Below, in pieces: positions 9,233-18,362 of a stretch of 64,000 nt of DNA. The notes beneath the pieces are model-generated. The model searched no databases. It saw only the letters and a list, made by a program, of their open reading frames with translations, and had not been told where the DNA came from. This DNA comes from Bifidobacterium pseudolongum subsp. pseudolongum DSM 20099 (GTDB lineage Bacteria > Actinomycetota > Actinomycetes > Actinomycetales > Bifidobacteriaceae). Position 1 is the stretch's first letter; each line of letters opens with the position of its first letter. Made by a program: the position numbers and the translations under genes. Where the stretch lies: assembly GCF_000771225.1 (NCBI RefSeq), contig NZ_JDTZ01000003.1, forward strand, positions 310,001 to 374,000, given 5' to 3'.

Positions 9233-9661
9233 TCATGCGCCGAAATCTGGGTCGATCTCGTCTGGTCTCCGTCCATAGAGTTCCGCGATGCGCACCACAA
9301 GCTCATCGCGGATGGCGAACTGCAGATCCATACGGTTGGGGGAGTGGGCCTGCAACGGCATGCGGTACAGCACCACGCGCGCCGGTATGCCGTGTTCGGC
9401 GGGGAATCCTTGCGAGAACAGCATCGGTTCCGATTCCCACGGCGCCGGCTCGGATGGCGGCACATCCTCGACGGCGAATTGGAGTGGGGCCACCAGATCC
9501 GGCCACGCTTCGGACAACCGTCGGATCTGGGCCACGACCATGTCGTCGAACATGCCGCTTCTGGTGCGGTACCGCGGCAGACGCGTGCCGAACATCGGAC
9601 GGCGCAGCCCGCGTCCATGGCGGTTGCGGTAGACTTTGGCATTCCACGGAGGTTGTAACAT
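9233..9661 (-). CDS. Metallopeptidase-family (PF06262-like) protein without an intact HExxH
   Basis: 142 aa. The overall layout matches small actinobacterial proteins usually annotated as metallopeptidase family: a basic start, an RSGMFDDMV segment, a conserved middle, and a C-terminal helix followed by a DEIDPDFGA ending. In zinc-binding members the C-terminal helix carries HExGH; here it reads IRDELVVRIAELYG, with no histidines, so peptidase activity is doubtful. The ATG at 9661 was preferred because the conserved N-terminus begins there; the GGAGG just upstream is closer than usual, and a GTG at 9730 would add 23 residues. It runs convergent with the DUF5719 gene and divergent from the HAD gene. 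Confidence 0.75.
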   Translation of the reverse strand: MLQPPWNAKVYRNRHGRGLRRPMFGTRLPRYRTRSGMFDDMVVAQIRRLSEAWPDLVAPLQFAVEDVPPSEPAPWESEPMLFSQGFPAEHGIPARVVLYRMPLQAHSPNRMDLQFAIRDELVVRIAELYGRRPDEIDPDFGA

Positions 9662-9743
9662 GCCTCCAACTGTAAGCCATCGGCACGGCAATGCTACGAT
9701 ACAGCTACTGTACGGAAGACCTGCCGTCACCTAAGGAGGCAAC

Positions 9744-10568
9744 ATGGGCGAACCGGTGAGCGTGGATTGCGCGCAGGTGGACATCAACGCGCTATGCGAG
9801 AGGATGCGTGTGGCCGCCTTCGATCTGGACGGCACCCTCGCCCGTTCGAAGAAACCGATGCACCCGGACATGGCGCAGGCGCTGTCCACGTTGACGACCC
9901 TGATGCCGGTGGCCATCATCTCTGGCGGTGCCATGCCGTTGCTGGAAAGCCAGGTCACTGACGTGCTCACCGACATGGCCGACCGCACGCACCTCCACCT
10001 CATGCCAACGACCGGCACCCGCTACTTCCGGTGGTCCGGCGGGGCATGGGTCCCCATCTACCAGCGCGATCTCGCCACCGAAGACCGTCGGGCGGCCATC
10101 GCGTCGCTGGAACGCCACGCCCGCGCCATGGGATTGTGGGAGGAGCACACATGGGGAGACCGCATCGAGGACCGCGGAAGCCAAATCACGTTTTCCGCGT
10201 TGGGCCAGCAGGCGCCGGTGGACGCCAAAGAGGCATGGGACCCCACCAATGAGAAGAAGAACAGGCTCGCCCAGGCGGTGCAACAGGACGTGCCGCATCT
10301 GCTGGTGCGCTCCGGCGGCTCCACAAGTGTGGATGTGTCCGGCCGGGGCATCGACAAATCCTACGCCGTACGCGAGCTCGCCCGTATCCTCGATGTGCCG
10401 GTGGAATCGATGATGTTCGTCGGCGACCGACTAGACCCCGACGGCAACGATTATCCTGCGGCGAAAGCAGGGACGATGGCGATCCGGGTCACGGGGCCCG
10501 AAGAGACGCTGCGTCTGTGCACGGCGATCATCGAGTGGTACGATACGCACCGTCCCCGCATGTCATGA
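9744..10568 (+). CDS. HAD-IIB hydrolase resembling eukaryotic-type phosphomannomutase
   Basis: 274 aa. HAD motif I is FDLDGTLARS (about 31-40), motif II is the IISGG strand, a lysine (IDKSY) supplies motif III, and motif IV is VGDRLDPDGND. The cap region has QITFSALGQ, similar to the cap strand of PMM2-type phosphomannomutases, and GGSTSVDVSGRGIDKSY also aligns with that family from memory. Possible roles are sugar-phosphate mutase or phosphatase; specificity is not provable here. The start is firm: AAGGAGG sits 5-6 nt before the ATG. Its TGA overlaps the start of comF by 4 nt, so the two are coupled. Confidence 0.82.
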   Translation: MGEPVSVDCAQVDINALCERMRVAAFDLDGTLARSKKPMHPDMAQALSTLTTLMPVAIISGGAMPLLESQVTDVLTDMADRTHLHLMPTTGTRYFRWSGGAWVPIYQRDLATEDRRAAIASLERHARAMGLWEEHTWGDRIEDRGSQITFSALGQQAPVDAKEAWDPTNEKKNRLAQAVQQDVPHLLVRSGGSTSVDVSGRGIDKSYAVRELARILDVPVESMMFVGDRLDPDGNDYPAAKAGTMAIRVTGPEETLRLCTAIIEWYDTHRPRMS

Positions 10569-11290
10569 ACAGGATGTCAGGCGCCGCTGCCGCCGTGACC
10601 GATGCCGTGCACGCTGCGCGCGATGTGCTGTTCTCGCGCGGCTGTGCGGGGTGTGGCGCTCCGGACGAAGTGCTGTGCGCCACATGCATGCGCGGTCTGG
10701 CGCAGCCGGTGCGCTTCGACCTTCCGGCCACTGTGTGCGGGGTCGGCATGGCGTGTGGGAGCTATCGCGGTCCATTGCGACGTGCGGTGCTCGCGTGGAA
10801 GGACCATGGCGACGCCGAATGCGACGGTCCGTTCAGTGACGCCATGGCTGCGTTGCTGCATTCCGAGCCACTCTACGGCGCACTTGCCCATGTAAAGGCC
10901 GTGGGCATTGTGTCCGCGCCGTCGTCATGGCTATCCATCTGTACGCGTGGCCGCAGTCAGCTTGACCCGATTGCCGATGCCTTGGCCGTGCAACTGCGCG
11001 CATGGGGAGTGGATGCGCGCGTGCACCGCGCATTGCAAGTCAGGCGAGTACGCACCAAATCGGTGCAGACGTCGTCCGCACAGGGGAGACGTGAGCGCGT
11101 CGCCGGCCATATCCGCTGCCGGAACAGTGTGCGCCTGCCTGCTGGCATGCCGGTCATCGTCATCGATGACATCGTCACGTCGGGAGCCACCATGCGCGAA
11201 TGCATCGATGTCCTGCGTGCACGGGGCAATACGGTGCTCACGGGGCTGGCACTCGCCCATACGCCGCCGCGGGCACCGGATCGATCATAA
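10565..11290 (+). CDS. comF: ComF family phosphoribosyltransferase-like protein
   Basis: 241 aa. The N-terminus holds a four-cysteine zinc ribbon (CAGC...CATC). The C-terminus has the PRPP-binding loop of type I phosphoribosyltransferases, VIVIDDIVTSGATM. ComF proteins are tied to DNA uptake or recombination in competent bacteria, but many non-competent actinobacteria retain one, so the role here is open. The ATG overlaps the HAD gene's stop (ATGA). The 3' end overlaps the convergent histidine kinase gene by 6 nt. Confidence 0.85.
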   Translation: MNRMSGAAAAVTDAVHAARDVLFSRGCAGCGAPDEVLCATCMRGLAQPVRFDLPATVCGVGMACGSYRGPLRRAVLAWKDHGDAECDGPFSDAMAALLHSEPLYGALAHVKAVGIVSAPSSWLSICTRGRSQLDPIADALAVQLRAWGVDARVHRALQVRRVRTKSVQTSSAQGRRERVAGHIRCRNSVRLPAGMPVIVIDDIVTSGATMRECIDVLRARGNTVLTGLALAHTPPRAPDRS

Positions 11291-12364
11291 TTCGTCGTCG
11301 CCCTGTCCGGTGATCTGCGGATAGCGGGGGAGCACGATTTTAAAATTGACGCCGCGGGGGTCATTGATGACCTGCACGGTGCCGCCATGGAGCTGCGCCG
11401 CCCAACGCGCGATGGACAGGCCGAGCCCGGTACCGCCCGATTCGGTTCCCGGACCGGACTTGCCCTTGACGAAGCGGCGGAAGATGTCGTTGCGCACCGA
11501 TTCGGGGATATGCGATCCAAAGTTGACCACATTGACCACGATGGTGTCATTGCTGTCGTCGTCGTGGGCCTCGATCAGAATCGCCGTATTGTCGGGCGAA
11601 TGCTTCAGCGCGTTGGCGATGATGTTGGTGAAGAGCTGGTGCAGTCGCGCCTCGTCGCCCTCCAGATTGAGATCATCAGGAATCCGCTGTTCAATCGTGT
11701 GTCCATGGTCGGCGTCCGTATATTCGAGCGGTCCGGTGGTCTCACTGATGAACTCGGCGAGGTGGATGGGCACAATCTCCAGACTCGCGGCGCCCGCTTC
11801 CAGACGCGACAGGTCCAACAGGAACGAGATGAGGTCCGAAAGCCTGTGTGTCTGCGTGAGGATGCTCTCCATGTTCGCGGGGGTCGGTTCCACAATGCCA
11901 TCCGCCATGTTCTCGACCATCGCCTGCAGCGCCGAGACCGGCGTGCGCAATTCATGGCTGACGTTGGCGATCATGTCGCGCCGCATCTGGTCGGCATGTT
12001 CGAGTTCGTCCGCCATGGTGTTGAACGCGGCGGCGAGTTCGCCCACTTCGTCACGGCTGCTCTTCTTGAGATGCACGCGCGCGGAATAGTCGCCTTCGGC
12101 CATGGCCTCCGCCGCGTCGATCATTTGGGCCAAAGGACTGGTCCGATGCCGGGATGTGACGTAGGTGAACACCAGTGTCGCGGCGATGGCGACTGGCAGC
12201 GCGATCCATCCGTTCAATCCAAGCATCGTGGCGATCCATGCGAGCACGAATGCCAGGACGCTCGAAACGACGATCAGAATGGTCAGTTCCGCACGTAAGG
12301 AGATGGGGCGCTTCGCATCACGTTGTGCTTCGTCGCGCCCCATCTTGGTCTTGGTGGTCGGCAT
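11285..12364 (-). CDS. Membrane sensor histidine kinase (HAMP, HisKA, HATPase)
   Basis: 359 aa. Two membrane segments (about 28-45 and 53-70) are separated by only a few residues, so there is essentially no extracellular sensor; sensing may be within the membrane or through the HAMP domain (about 71-123). The phospho-acceptor is in VSHELRTP (His137). The ATPase shows an N box (LFTNIIANALKHS) and a GGTGLGLSIA G box. The ATG overlaps the response regulator stop (TGATG) with GGAG 5 nt upstream, so the pair is translationally coupled. The short sensor resembles the intramembrane-sensing class often tied to envelope stress, but the signal is unknown. Confidence 0.93.
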   Translation of the reverse strand: MPTTKTKMGRDEAQRDAKRPISLRAELTILIVVSSVLAFVLAWIATMLGLNGWIALPVAIAATLVFTYVTSRHRTSPLAQMIDAAEAMAEGDYSARVHLKKSSRDEVGELAAAFNTMADELEHADQMRRDMIANVSHELRTPVSALQAMVENMADGIVEPTPANMESILTQTHRLSDLISFLLDLSRLEAGAASLEIVPIHLAEFISETTGPLEYTDADHGHTIEQRIPDDLNLEGDEARLHQLFTNIIANALKHSPDNTAILIEAHDDDSNDTIVVNVVNFGSHIPESVRNDIFRRFVKGKSGPGTESGGTGLGLSIARWAAQLHGGTVQVINDPRGVNFKIVLPRYPQITGQGDDEL

Positions 12365-13077
12365 CACTGCTCCGGCGGTTCAAATGCGTAGCCGACCCCA
12401 TGCACGGTCCTGATGGTGCTGGAACCCAGCTTGTGGCGCAGGGCCTTGACATGCGAATCGACGGTGCGGGTACCGGAGGCGTCGACCCAATCCCAGACCT
12501 CCTCGAGCAGTTGCTCGCGTGTCAGCACGGACTTCGGCTTGCGCGCCAAGGTCGTGAGCAGGTCGAATTCGGTCGGGGTCAGGTGCACGGCTTCGTTGTT
12601 GAGCGTCACACGGCGTGTGGCTGGGTCGATCACGATTGAGCCGAAATCGAGGATCTTCGCGTCCTCGCTGTTCTTGGCGATCACTTTGGCGCGTTCCACG
12701 CGGCGCAACAGCGCCTTGCACCGCGCCAGCAGCTCGCGCATCGAAAACGGCTTGGTCATGTAATCGTCCGCACCGGCGCTCAGACCGATGATGACATTGG
12801 TCTCATCGTCACGCGCGGTGAGCATGAGCACAGGCACCGGGTGGTGCGACACGATGCGTTTGGTGGCCTCGACGCCGTCCATGCCCGGGAGCATCACATC
12901 CATGATGACGAGGTCGGGGCGCACTTGTACCGCCGCACGGACGGCGCTGATGCCATCCTGCGCCACATGCACATCCCATCCTTCAGACGAAAGCCGCTGA
13001 GCGATCGACGAGGCGAGTGTCGGTTCATCCTCGACGACCAGGACGGTATGCGAAGGTTTGTCATTTTTTGAAGCCAT
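12364..13077 (-). CDS. OmpR/PhoB-family response regulator
   Basis: 237 aa. The receiver domain has the acidic pocket VVEDE (about 14-18), phospho-acceptor Asp60 in LVIMDVMLPGMDG, and the conserved Lys109 in YMTKPFS. A winged-helix Trans_reg_C domain occupies about residues 135-237 (LTPTEFDLLTTL, SVLTREQLLEEVW, VDSHVKALRHKL, IRTVHGVGYAF). It precedes its cognate kinase with a 1-nt stop/start overlap. glgB lies 18 nt upstream on the same strand, so read-through from glgB is possible. The Shine-Dalgarno is weak. Confidence 0.95.
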   Translation of the reverse strand: MASKNDKPSHTVLVVEDEPTLASSIAQRLSSEGWDVHVAQDGISAVRAAVQVRPDLVIMDVMLPGMDGVEATKRIVSHHPVPVLMLTARDDETNVIIGLSAGADDYMTKPFSMRELLARCKALLRRVERAKVIAKNSEDAKILDFGSIVIDPATRRVTLNNEAVHLTPTEFDLLTTLARKPKSVLTREQLLEEVWDWVDASGTRTVDSHVKALRHKLGSSTIRTVHGVGYAFEPPEQ

Positions 13078-13095
13078 GACTTCTGGTCTTTACTC

Positions 13096-15348
13096 TCATT
13101 GGTTGTCCGGAACCAGGAATACGGCTCCCAGCGCCGGAACAGTGATACGAGTGGACCAATCACGTGAGTGGTACGCGCCCGCATTGGCTTCGATGTCGGT
13201 GTTGTGGATATCGGAACCGCCGTATTTCTTGTCATCCGTGGTGAGCACCTCACGCCAACGGCCGCCCTGCGGCAGCGGCACTTGGTATTCCTGCCAGGCG
13301 GTTCCAGAGAAGTTCACCACGACCACCATCTGCTCACCGTTCTTGCCGATGCGCATGAAGCTCAGCACATTGTGGTCGCTGTCGTCACTCGTCAGCCACT
13401 GGAAGCCGTCGGGGGTGAAATCCTGGCTCCACAAGGCAGGTGACTGCACATACAACTTGTTGAGGTCACAGACCAGCTCCTGCACCCCACGGTGGTTCGG
13501 CCAGTTCAGGCAGTTCCAATCCAGCTGGTTGTCGTAGTCCCATTCGCCGTACTGCGCCAGTTCATTGCCCATGAACGACAGGTTCTTGCCCGGATGTGCC
13601 CACTGGTACGCGAACAGTGCGCGCACGCCGGCATACCGCTGCCAATCATCGCCCGGCATCTTGCCGAAGAGCGATCCCTTGCCGTAGACGACCTCGTCAT
13701 GGCTGATCGGCAGCACATAATGCTCCGAATAGGCGTACACCATCGAGAACGTGATCTCGTTGTGGTGCCATTTGCGGTTGATCGGCTGCTCATGCAGGTA
13801 TTCGAGCGTGTCGTGCATCCAACCCATGTTCCACTTGAGGCCGTAACCCAAGCCTCCCTGGTCGGTCGGCGCGGTCACGCCCGGGTAGGCGGTCGATTCC
13901 TCGGCGATCATGACGATGCCGGGATTGTTCTTGTACGCCGTGGCGTTGGCTTCCTTGATAAAATCGATCGCCTCGAGGTTCTCGCGGCCGCCGAACTTGT
14001 TCGGGTGCCACTGACCGGGTTCGCGGCTGTAGTCGAGGTAGAGCATGGACGACACCGCATCCACGCGCAGGCCGTCGATGTGGTATTCGTCAAGCCAGAA
14101 GCAGGCGTCCGCCACGAGGAAGTTGCGCACCTCACGGCGCCCGAAGTTGAAGATGTACGTGCCCCAGTCCGGGTGCTCGCCGCGTGTCGGGTCCGGATCC
14201 TCATACAGCGGGGTCCCGTCGAAACGGCCGAGTGCGAAAGCGTCCTTGGGGAAGTGCGCCGGCACCCAGTCCATGATGATGCCGATACCCGCCTGATGGA
14301 ACTTGTCCACCAGGTACTTGAAGTCGTCAGGGCCGCCGAGACGGGAATCCACCGCATAATAGCCGGTGACCTGATAGCCCCACGATCCGGAGTACGGGTA
14401 TTCCTCAAGCGGCATGAACTCCACATGGGTGTAGCCGAGCTTGAGCACGTACGGCACAAGTTCGTCGGCGAGCTGGCGGTAGTCATGCACGTCGGAACGC
14501 CAGCTGTTGGCATGCACTTCGTAAATGCTCATCGGGCCTTCATGCGGGTCGGTCTGCGCGCGTTTGCCCATCCACTCGTCATCCTGCCATGTATGGGTGG
14601 AGTCGACGACGATCGATCCGGTGCGCGGCGGAATCTCATGCGAGCGTTCCATCGGATCGGCCTTCATCTCCCAATTGTTGTAGGTGTTGAGGATGTGGTA
14701 CTTGTAGATCTCGCCGTCCTGCACACCGGGAACGAAGAGTTCCCAGACGCCCGAGGAACCGAGTTCGCGCATGGCGTGGCACGTGCCGTCCCAATTGTTG
14801 AAGTCGCCGACGACACGCACGGCATGGGCGTTCGGCGCCCAGACAGTGAATGCGGTGCCGACCACCTGACCGCCGTCGGTGCCATCCGCGGAGCCCATGG
14901 AGTCGTCATAGCGCTTCACATGGGCGCCCATCGCCTCCCACAGACGCTCATGGCGGCCTTCACCGAACAGGTAGAGGTCCATGTCGCCCACCGTGGGCAG
15001 GTAGCGGTAGGGGTCATCCTGCGTGCTCGTCGTGCCGTCTTCGGCGACCGTGCGGATGCGGTAGTCGGGAACACCGTATCCATCGTCGGTTTTCACGGCC
15101 GGCACAACGGCGACAAAGACACCGTTGTGCTCCGGCTGGGCCTGCGTCTCGCCGTCCTTGGTGACGATCGTCACCGACTGGGCCTTCGGTCGCAATACAC
15201 GGATCGTGCACGTGTCCTCGTACTGGCCGGAGCCCAGATGGCCTCCGAGGATTTCGTGGGGGTTGTAGAAGGCAGCATGGCTCACTGCGTCCAGCTGATC
15301 GTCGTTGACGGGGACGATGGCCTGAATGTCAAATGTATTGTTTGTCAT
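13096..15348 (-). CDS. glgB: 1,4-alpha-glucan branching enzyme
   Basis: 750 aa, normal for the family. GlgB makes alpha-1,6 branches in glycogen by transferring cleaved alpha-1,4 chains. An N-terminal CBM48 module is followed by a GH13 barrel; the catalytic nucleophile lies in [12 protein letters not shown], the acid/base in [10 protein letters not shown], and the third acid in [11 protein letters not shown]. The C-terminal beta-domain closes with [12 protein letters not shown]. The ATG at 15348 has no Shine-Dalgarno, but TATTCT ends 6 nt before it, so the mRNA may be leaderless. carD is transcribed divergently from a 136-nt intergenic region. Confidence 0.97.
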   Translation of the reverse strand: MTNNTFDIQAIVPVNDDQLDAVSHAAFYNPHEILGGHLGSGQYEDTCTIRVLRPKAQSVTIVTKDGETQAQPEHNGVFVAVVPAVKTDDGYGVPDYRIRTVAEDGTTSTQDDPYRYLPTVGDMDLYLFGEGRHERLWEAMGAHVKRYDDSMGSADGTDGGQVVGTAFTVWAPNAHAVRVVGDFNNWDGTCHAMRELGSSGVWELFVPGVQDGEIYKYHILNTYNNWEMKADPMERSHEIPPRTGSIVVDSTHTWQDDEWMGKRAQTDPHEGPMSIYEVHANSWRSDVHDYRQLADELVPYVLKLGYTHVEFMPLEEYPYSGSWGYQVTGYYAVDSRLGGPDDFKYLVDKFHQAGIGIIMDWVPAHFPKDAFALGRFDGTPLYEDPDPTRGEHPDWGTYIFNFGRREVRNFLVADACFWLDEYHIDGLRVDAVSSMLYLDYSREPGQWHPNKFGGRENLEAIDFIKEANATAYKNNPGIVMIAEESTAYPGVTAPTDQGGLGYGLKWNMGWMHDTLEYLHEQPINRKWHHNEITFSMVYAYSEHYVLPISHDEVVYGKGSLFGKMPGDDWQRYAGVRALFAYQWAHPGKNLSFMGNELAQYGEWDYDNQLDWNCLNWPNHRGVQELVCDLNKLYVQSPALWSQDFTPDGFQWLTSDDSDHNVLSFMRIGKNGEQMVVVVNFSGTAWQEYQVPLPQGGRWREVLTTDDKKYGGSDIHNTDIEANAGAYHSRDWSTRITVPALGAVFLVPDNQ

Positions 15349-15360
15349 GTAATGAGAATA
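15349..15360 (-). promoter_or_regulatory. Candidate leaderless -10 element for glgB
   Basis: On the minus strand TATTCT (15360-15355) is followed by 6 nt and the glgB ATG at 15348. Transcription from this element would start at the initiation codon. No AGGAGG-like site precedes the ATG. Confidence 0.4.
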
Positions 15361-15421
15361 AGCCAGTCGCGGCGCTCGCGGGGCGCGTTTTGCGTAAATT
15401 AAGTCTGTTTTTCAACAAAAC

Positions 15422-15449
15422 TTCACAAGTCCACCGAAAGTGCCATAAT
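15422..15449 (+). promoter_or_regulatory. Predicted sigma70-type promoter of carD
   Basis: TTCACA (15422-15427) and CATAAT (15444-15449) are spaced by 16 nt. The predicted start near 15456 leaves a leader of about 30 nt containing the GGAGG site 6 nt ahead of the carD ATG. Confidence 0.45.
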
Positions 15450-15484
15450 TGTTTGGGTTTTATGGTTATTCTCACGGAGGATTC

Positions 15485-16081
15485 ATGGGTTACAAGGTCG
15501 GCGACATGGTCGTGTATCCACGTCACGGGGCGGCAAAGGTTCAAGCCGTGACCGAGCGAACGGTCAAGGGTGTGACCCGTGAGTACCTCAAGCTTTCGGT
15601 CCTGTCGAGCGACGATCTGGAGATCTTCGTGCCCGTCGACAACGTCAAGAAGGTCGGCGTGCGCGACATCGTCGACGGTGACGAGGTGGCCAAGGTCTTC
15701 GAGATACTGCGCACGCCGATCATCGAGAAAGAGATGAACTGGTCGCGTCGCTACAAGCTGAACGTTGAGAAGATCTCGACCGGCGACGTGAACAAGATCG
15801 CCGAGGTTGTGCGCGATCTTGCGCAGCGGGACGTGGACGAGCACGGTCTTTCCGCTGGGGAAAAGCGCATGCTCACCAAGGCGCGCAGCATCCTGACATC
15901 CGAGATCGCCCTTTCGGAGAAACTCGAAGAGGAGGAGGCCCAGCGTCTGCTCGACGTCAACCTCGGCTACTCCGAGCCGCAGCCGGGCGATGAGGACCAC
16001 CACACCCAGGCCCCTGAAGAGGCCGCCTCCGACACGTTGGCCCGTCTGGAGTCCGAAAACAAGAAGTCGAAGAAGAAGTGA
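15485..16081 (+). CDS. carD: CarD family RNA polymerase-binding transcription factor
   Basis: 198 aa. The N-terminal RNAP-interacting (Tudor-like) domain begins MGYKVGDMVVYPRHGAA and the helical C-terminal domain includes the ILRTPIIEKEMNWSRRY region that contacts upstream promoter DNA. CarD stabilises open complexes and is a global factor in actinobacteria. An acidic/lysine-rich tail after about residue 160 is longer than in mycobacterial CarD. The ATG has GGAGG 6 nt upstream; the earlier in-frame start lacks this. The stop overlaps the ispF GTG by 4 nt. In many actinobacteria ispD sits between carD and ispF; here it does not. Confidence 0.96.
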   Translation: MGYKVGDMVVYPRHGAAKVQAVTERTVKGVTREYLKLSVLSSDDLEIFVPVDNVKKVGVRDIVDGDEVAKVFEILRTPIIEKEMNWSRRYKLNVEKISTGDVNKIAEVVRDLAQRDVDEHGLSAGEKRMLTKARSILTSEIALSEKLEEEEAQRLLDVNLGYSEPQPGDEDHHTQAPEEAASDTLARLESENKKSKKK

Positions 16082-16563
16082 ACGAATCGTTGCGCATAGG
16101 GCAGGGGGTCGACGCGCATCGGTTCGCCGACGAGCGCGATCCCCGGCCCCTTATGCTCGCAACACTTGCATGGGACGGCAATGGAATCGAGGGGGATTCC
16201 GACGGCGATGTAGTCGTGCACGCCATGATCGATGCGTTGCTCTCCGCCGCGCATCTGGGTGACATCGGCACATTGTTCGGCGTGGGGAAGTCGTCTCAAG
16301 GCGCGGGTATGAGCGGTGCCGCGATGCTCACCCGTACCATGGAACACCTGCATGCGCATCGATGCACACCATGCAGCATCGCGGTGTGCATCATCGGCAA
16401 CCGGCCAAAACTCGGCCCCCGCCGTATCCAAGCGGAAACGCAGCTGTCCGCAATCTGCGGATGCCAGGTCTCACTGACCGCCACCACGACCGATGGCATG
16501 GGGTTCACGGGCCGCGGCGAAGGCATTGCCGCCACGGCCACCGCGCTTGTCGAAGTACGCTAG
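16078..16563 (+). CDS. ispF: 2-C-methyl-D-erythritol 2,4-cyclodiphosphate synthase
   Basis: 161 aa, full length. IspF converts CDP-ME-2-phosphate to the cyclic diphosphate in the MEP isoprenoid pathway. Metal ligands are Asp12 and His14 (QGVDAHRF) and His48 (GDVVVHAM). HLGDIGTLF and the C-terminal TTTDGMGFTGRGEGIAA are conserved family features. The GTG start lies within the carD stop (GTGA), indicating translational coupling. It converges on the metal ABC permease gene 16 nt away. Confidence 0.95.
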   Translation: MNESLRIGQGVDAHRFADERDPRPLMLATLAWDGNGIEGDSDGDVVVHAMIDALLSAAHLGDIGTLFGVGKSSQGAGMSGAAMLTRTMEHLHAHRCTPCSIAVCIIGNRPKLGPRRIQAETQLSAICGCQVSLTATTTDGMGFTGRGEGIAATATALVEVR

Positions 16564-16579
16564 GCGCGCACATACCCGC

Positions 16580-17416
16580 TTACGCCGTGCGGTGGCGCGC
16601 CGCCTCGATGCCTTTCGCAATGCCCCAGCATAGCGTGGAGAGCGCGACGATGATGAAGCTCGGGGGAGCGGGGAACATCGCCGACAGCACAAGGCCACCC
16701 CAGATTGACACAAGGCAGAGGGCGGTGGCGACGACGATCGCGCGCATCGGCGTGGTCGTGACCATCGTGGCGGTGGCGGCGGGAGTGACCACCAGCGCGA
16801 AGATGAGCAATGTGCCTACCGCCGGCACGGCGATCGTGATCACTCCGGCGAGCACCGCCATGAACAGCACATTCATCAGCCCGATCGGCACGCCCTTTGC
16901 CTGTGCCACCTGCTCGTCGAGCGAGCTGAACAGCAGGGGACGGTAGGTGACGGCGAGCACGGCCAGCAGCACGACGTCGAACGCCGCGAATCCAACGATC
17001 TGCGCTGGGGTGACCGTGAGGATGGAACCGAACAGGATGGATTGGAACTGTTGCGAGGCGGAACTGGACATACGGGCGAAGAACAGACCAAGGCCAGTGG
17101 CGAAGGCGAGCACCGTTCCTGTGGCGATTTCGCGTTGCGACGCGCGTTTGCCCAGTGCCGCAATCACCAAGGCGCCGCCAAGCGCGAACGCGCCCATGCC
17201 GAATGAGACGGGAAGTCCCAGCAGCACCGCTCCCGTTGCTCCGGGCAGACCGATGTGCGCCAAGGCATGTGCCGCGAACGTCGAATTGCGCGCGATGGTG
17301 AAATACCCCACCACGCCGGCGGCGAGCGCGATGCACAGCCCGGCGATGAACGCGTTGAGCATGAAGGGGGACGTAATGGTCAAGACCCACTGCGGGTCGT
17401 AGGTGAGTGAATTCAT
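16580..17416 (-). CDS. Zinc/manganese-type ABC transporter permease (ABC-3 family)
   Basis: 278 aa with about eight membrane helices. The family signature region is visible: a TYRPLLFSSLDEQVAQAKGV coupling segment and the AVPAVGTLLIFALVVTPAATA helix typical of ZnuB/MntB permeases. It is the last gene of a three-gene minus-strand set (binding protein, ATPase, permease). A GTG 6 nt upstream (17422) is an alternative start; AGAAAGA lies upstream of both. The cargo is probably Zn(II) or Mn(II); sequence alone does not decide. Confidence 0.92.
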   Translation of the reverse strand: MNSLTYDPQWVLTITSPFMLNAFIAGLCIALAAGVVGYFTIARNSTFAAHALAHIGLPGATGAVLLGLPVSFGMGAFALGGALVIAALGKRASQREIATGTVLAFATGLGLFFARMSSSASQQFQSILFGSILTVTPAQIVGFAAFDVVLLAVLAVTYRPLLFSSLDEQVAQAKGVPIGLMNVLFMAVLAGVITIAVPAVGTLLIFALVVTPAATATMVTTTPMRAIVVATALCLVSIWGGLVLSAMFPAPPSFIIVALSTLCWGIAKGIEAARHRTA

Positions 17417-17438
17417 GTGCACAGGGTCTTTCTACTGT

Positions 17439-18320
17439 CTACCGTGCGCGGTCGTGGTCGTATTCATGGTGGTGGAATTGCGCGACTTCATCGGTGCGGT
17501 GCGTGTCGGCGGATGCGTCCGGCTTGGTGAGCGCCGGGGTCACGAACATGTCGCCCTGCGGCGTGGTCACGACCTGCACTGTCGTGCCGTATAGGTGGGT
17601 GAGCAGGTCGGAATCGAGCACCTGGTCAAGACGGGCGTAATGCGGATGCCCGTCGAGCAGATACACCGCGCCATCCAGAATGGGAAGCAGCATGTTGAGG
17701 TCGTGGGCGACGATCTGGATCGTCATGCCAAGCGTTGAGTTGAGTTGCGCGAGAATGCGCACCGTGGCGCGTTGGCTCGCCAAGTCGAGGTTGGCGAGCG
17801 GCTCGTCGAGCATCAACAGTTCGGGATCGCTCACCAGGGCCTGGGCGATGGCGACGCGTTGGCGCAGACCGCCCGACAATTCGGACAGGCGCAGTTTCGC
17901 CTTGTCGGCGATGCCGGTGAACTCCATGGCCTCACGCGTCTTCGCCCGCTGGGCCCGCGTGACGGGGTGGATGCCGAACCGCGTGCCGGTCAATCCCAAG
18001 AGCACGGATTGTTCGGCGGTCAGGCTCGAGTCGATGTCGGACGTATAGCTTTGCGGCACATAGCCGATGCGCGCGTTGTTCGCGCCCGGCGCGCCGCCAA
18101 GCACACGCATGCTGCCATGCGACAGCGGAATCAATCCCAGTTCGGCGTTGAGCAGCGTCGTCTTGCCGGCGCCGTTCGTGCCGACGACCGCGGTCACGGT
18201 GCCACGGGGAATGGCGAAGGTGCCATGGCTCCATATGGTGGTGTCACCGCGGCGGATCGCGGCGTCCGTGCAGACGATGCACGGATCGTCCGCGGTGACG
18301 CGCGTGCGCGTCTGTTCCAT
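17439..18320 (-). CDS. Metal ABC transporter ATP-binding protein
   Basis: 293 aa. Walker A is GTNGAGKTT, the Q-loop region is IGYVPQSY, the ABC signature reads LSGGLRQRV and Walker B is LLMLDEPLANLD, followed by the switch histidine in IVAHDLNML. The C-terminal tail ends in a His/Asp/Glu-rich stretch (HHHEYDHDRAR) that could bind the metal or sense it. GGAG lies 5 nt ahead of the ATG. It sits between the binding-protein and permease genes, with gaps of 42 and 22 nt. Confidence 0.95.
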   Translation of the reverse strand: MEQTRTRVTADDPCIVCTDAAIRRGDTTIWSHGTFAIPRGTVTAVVGTNGAGKTTLLNAELGLIPLSHGSMRVLGGAPGANNARIGYVPQSYTSDIDSSLTAEQSVLLGLTGTRFGIHPVTRAQRAKTREAMEFTGIADKAKLRLSELSGGLRQRVAIAQALVSDPELLMLDEPLANLDLASQRATVRILAQLNSTLGMTIQIVAHDLNMLLPILDGAVYLLDGHPHYARLDQVLDSDLLTHLYGTTVQVVTTPQGDMFVTPALTKPDASADTHRTDEVAQFHHHEYDHDRAR

Positions 18321-18362
18321 CAGTACTCCTTTGTGTGCGGTGTTCGTGTGTCCCGGTGTCGC

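Noticed and set aside
13492..15402. 636-codon plus-strand frame opposite glgB
   Set aside because: Shadow of glgB; no recognisable domain.
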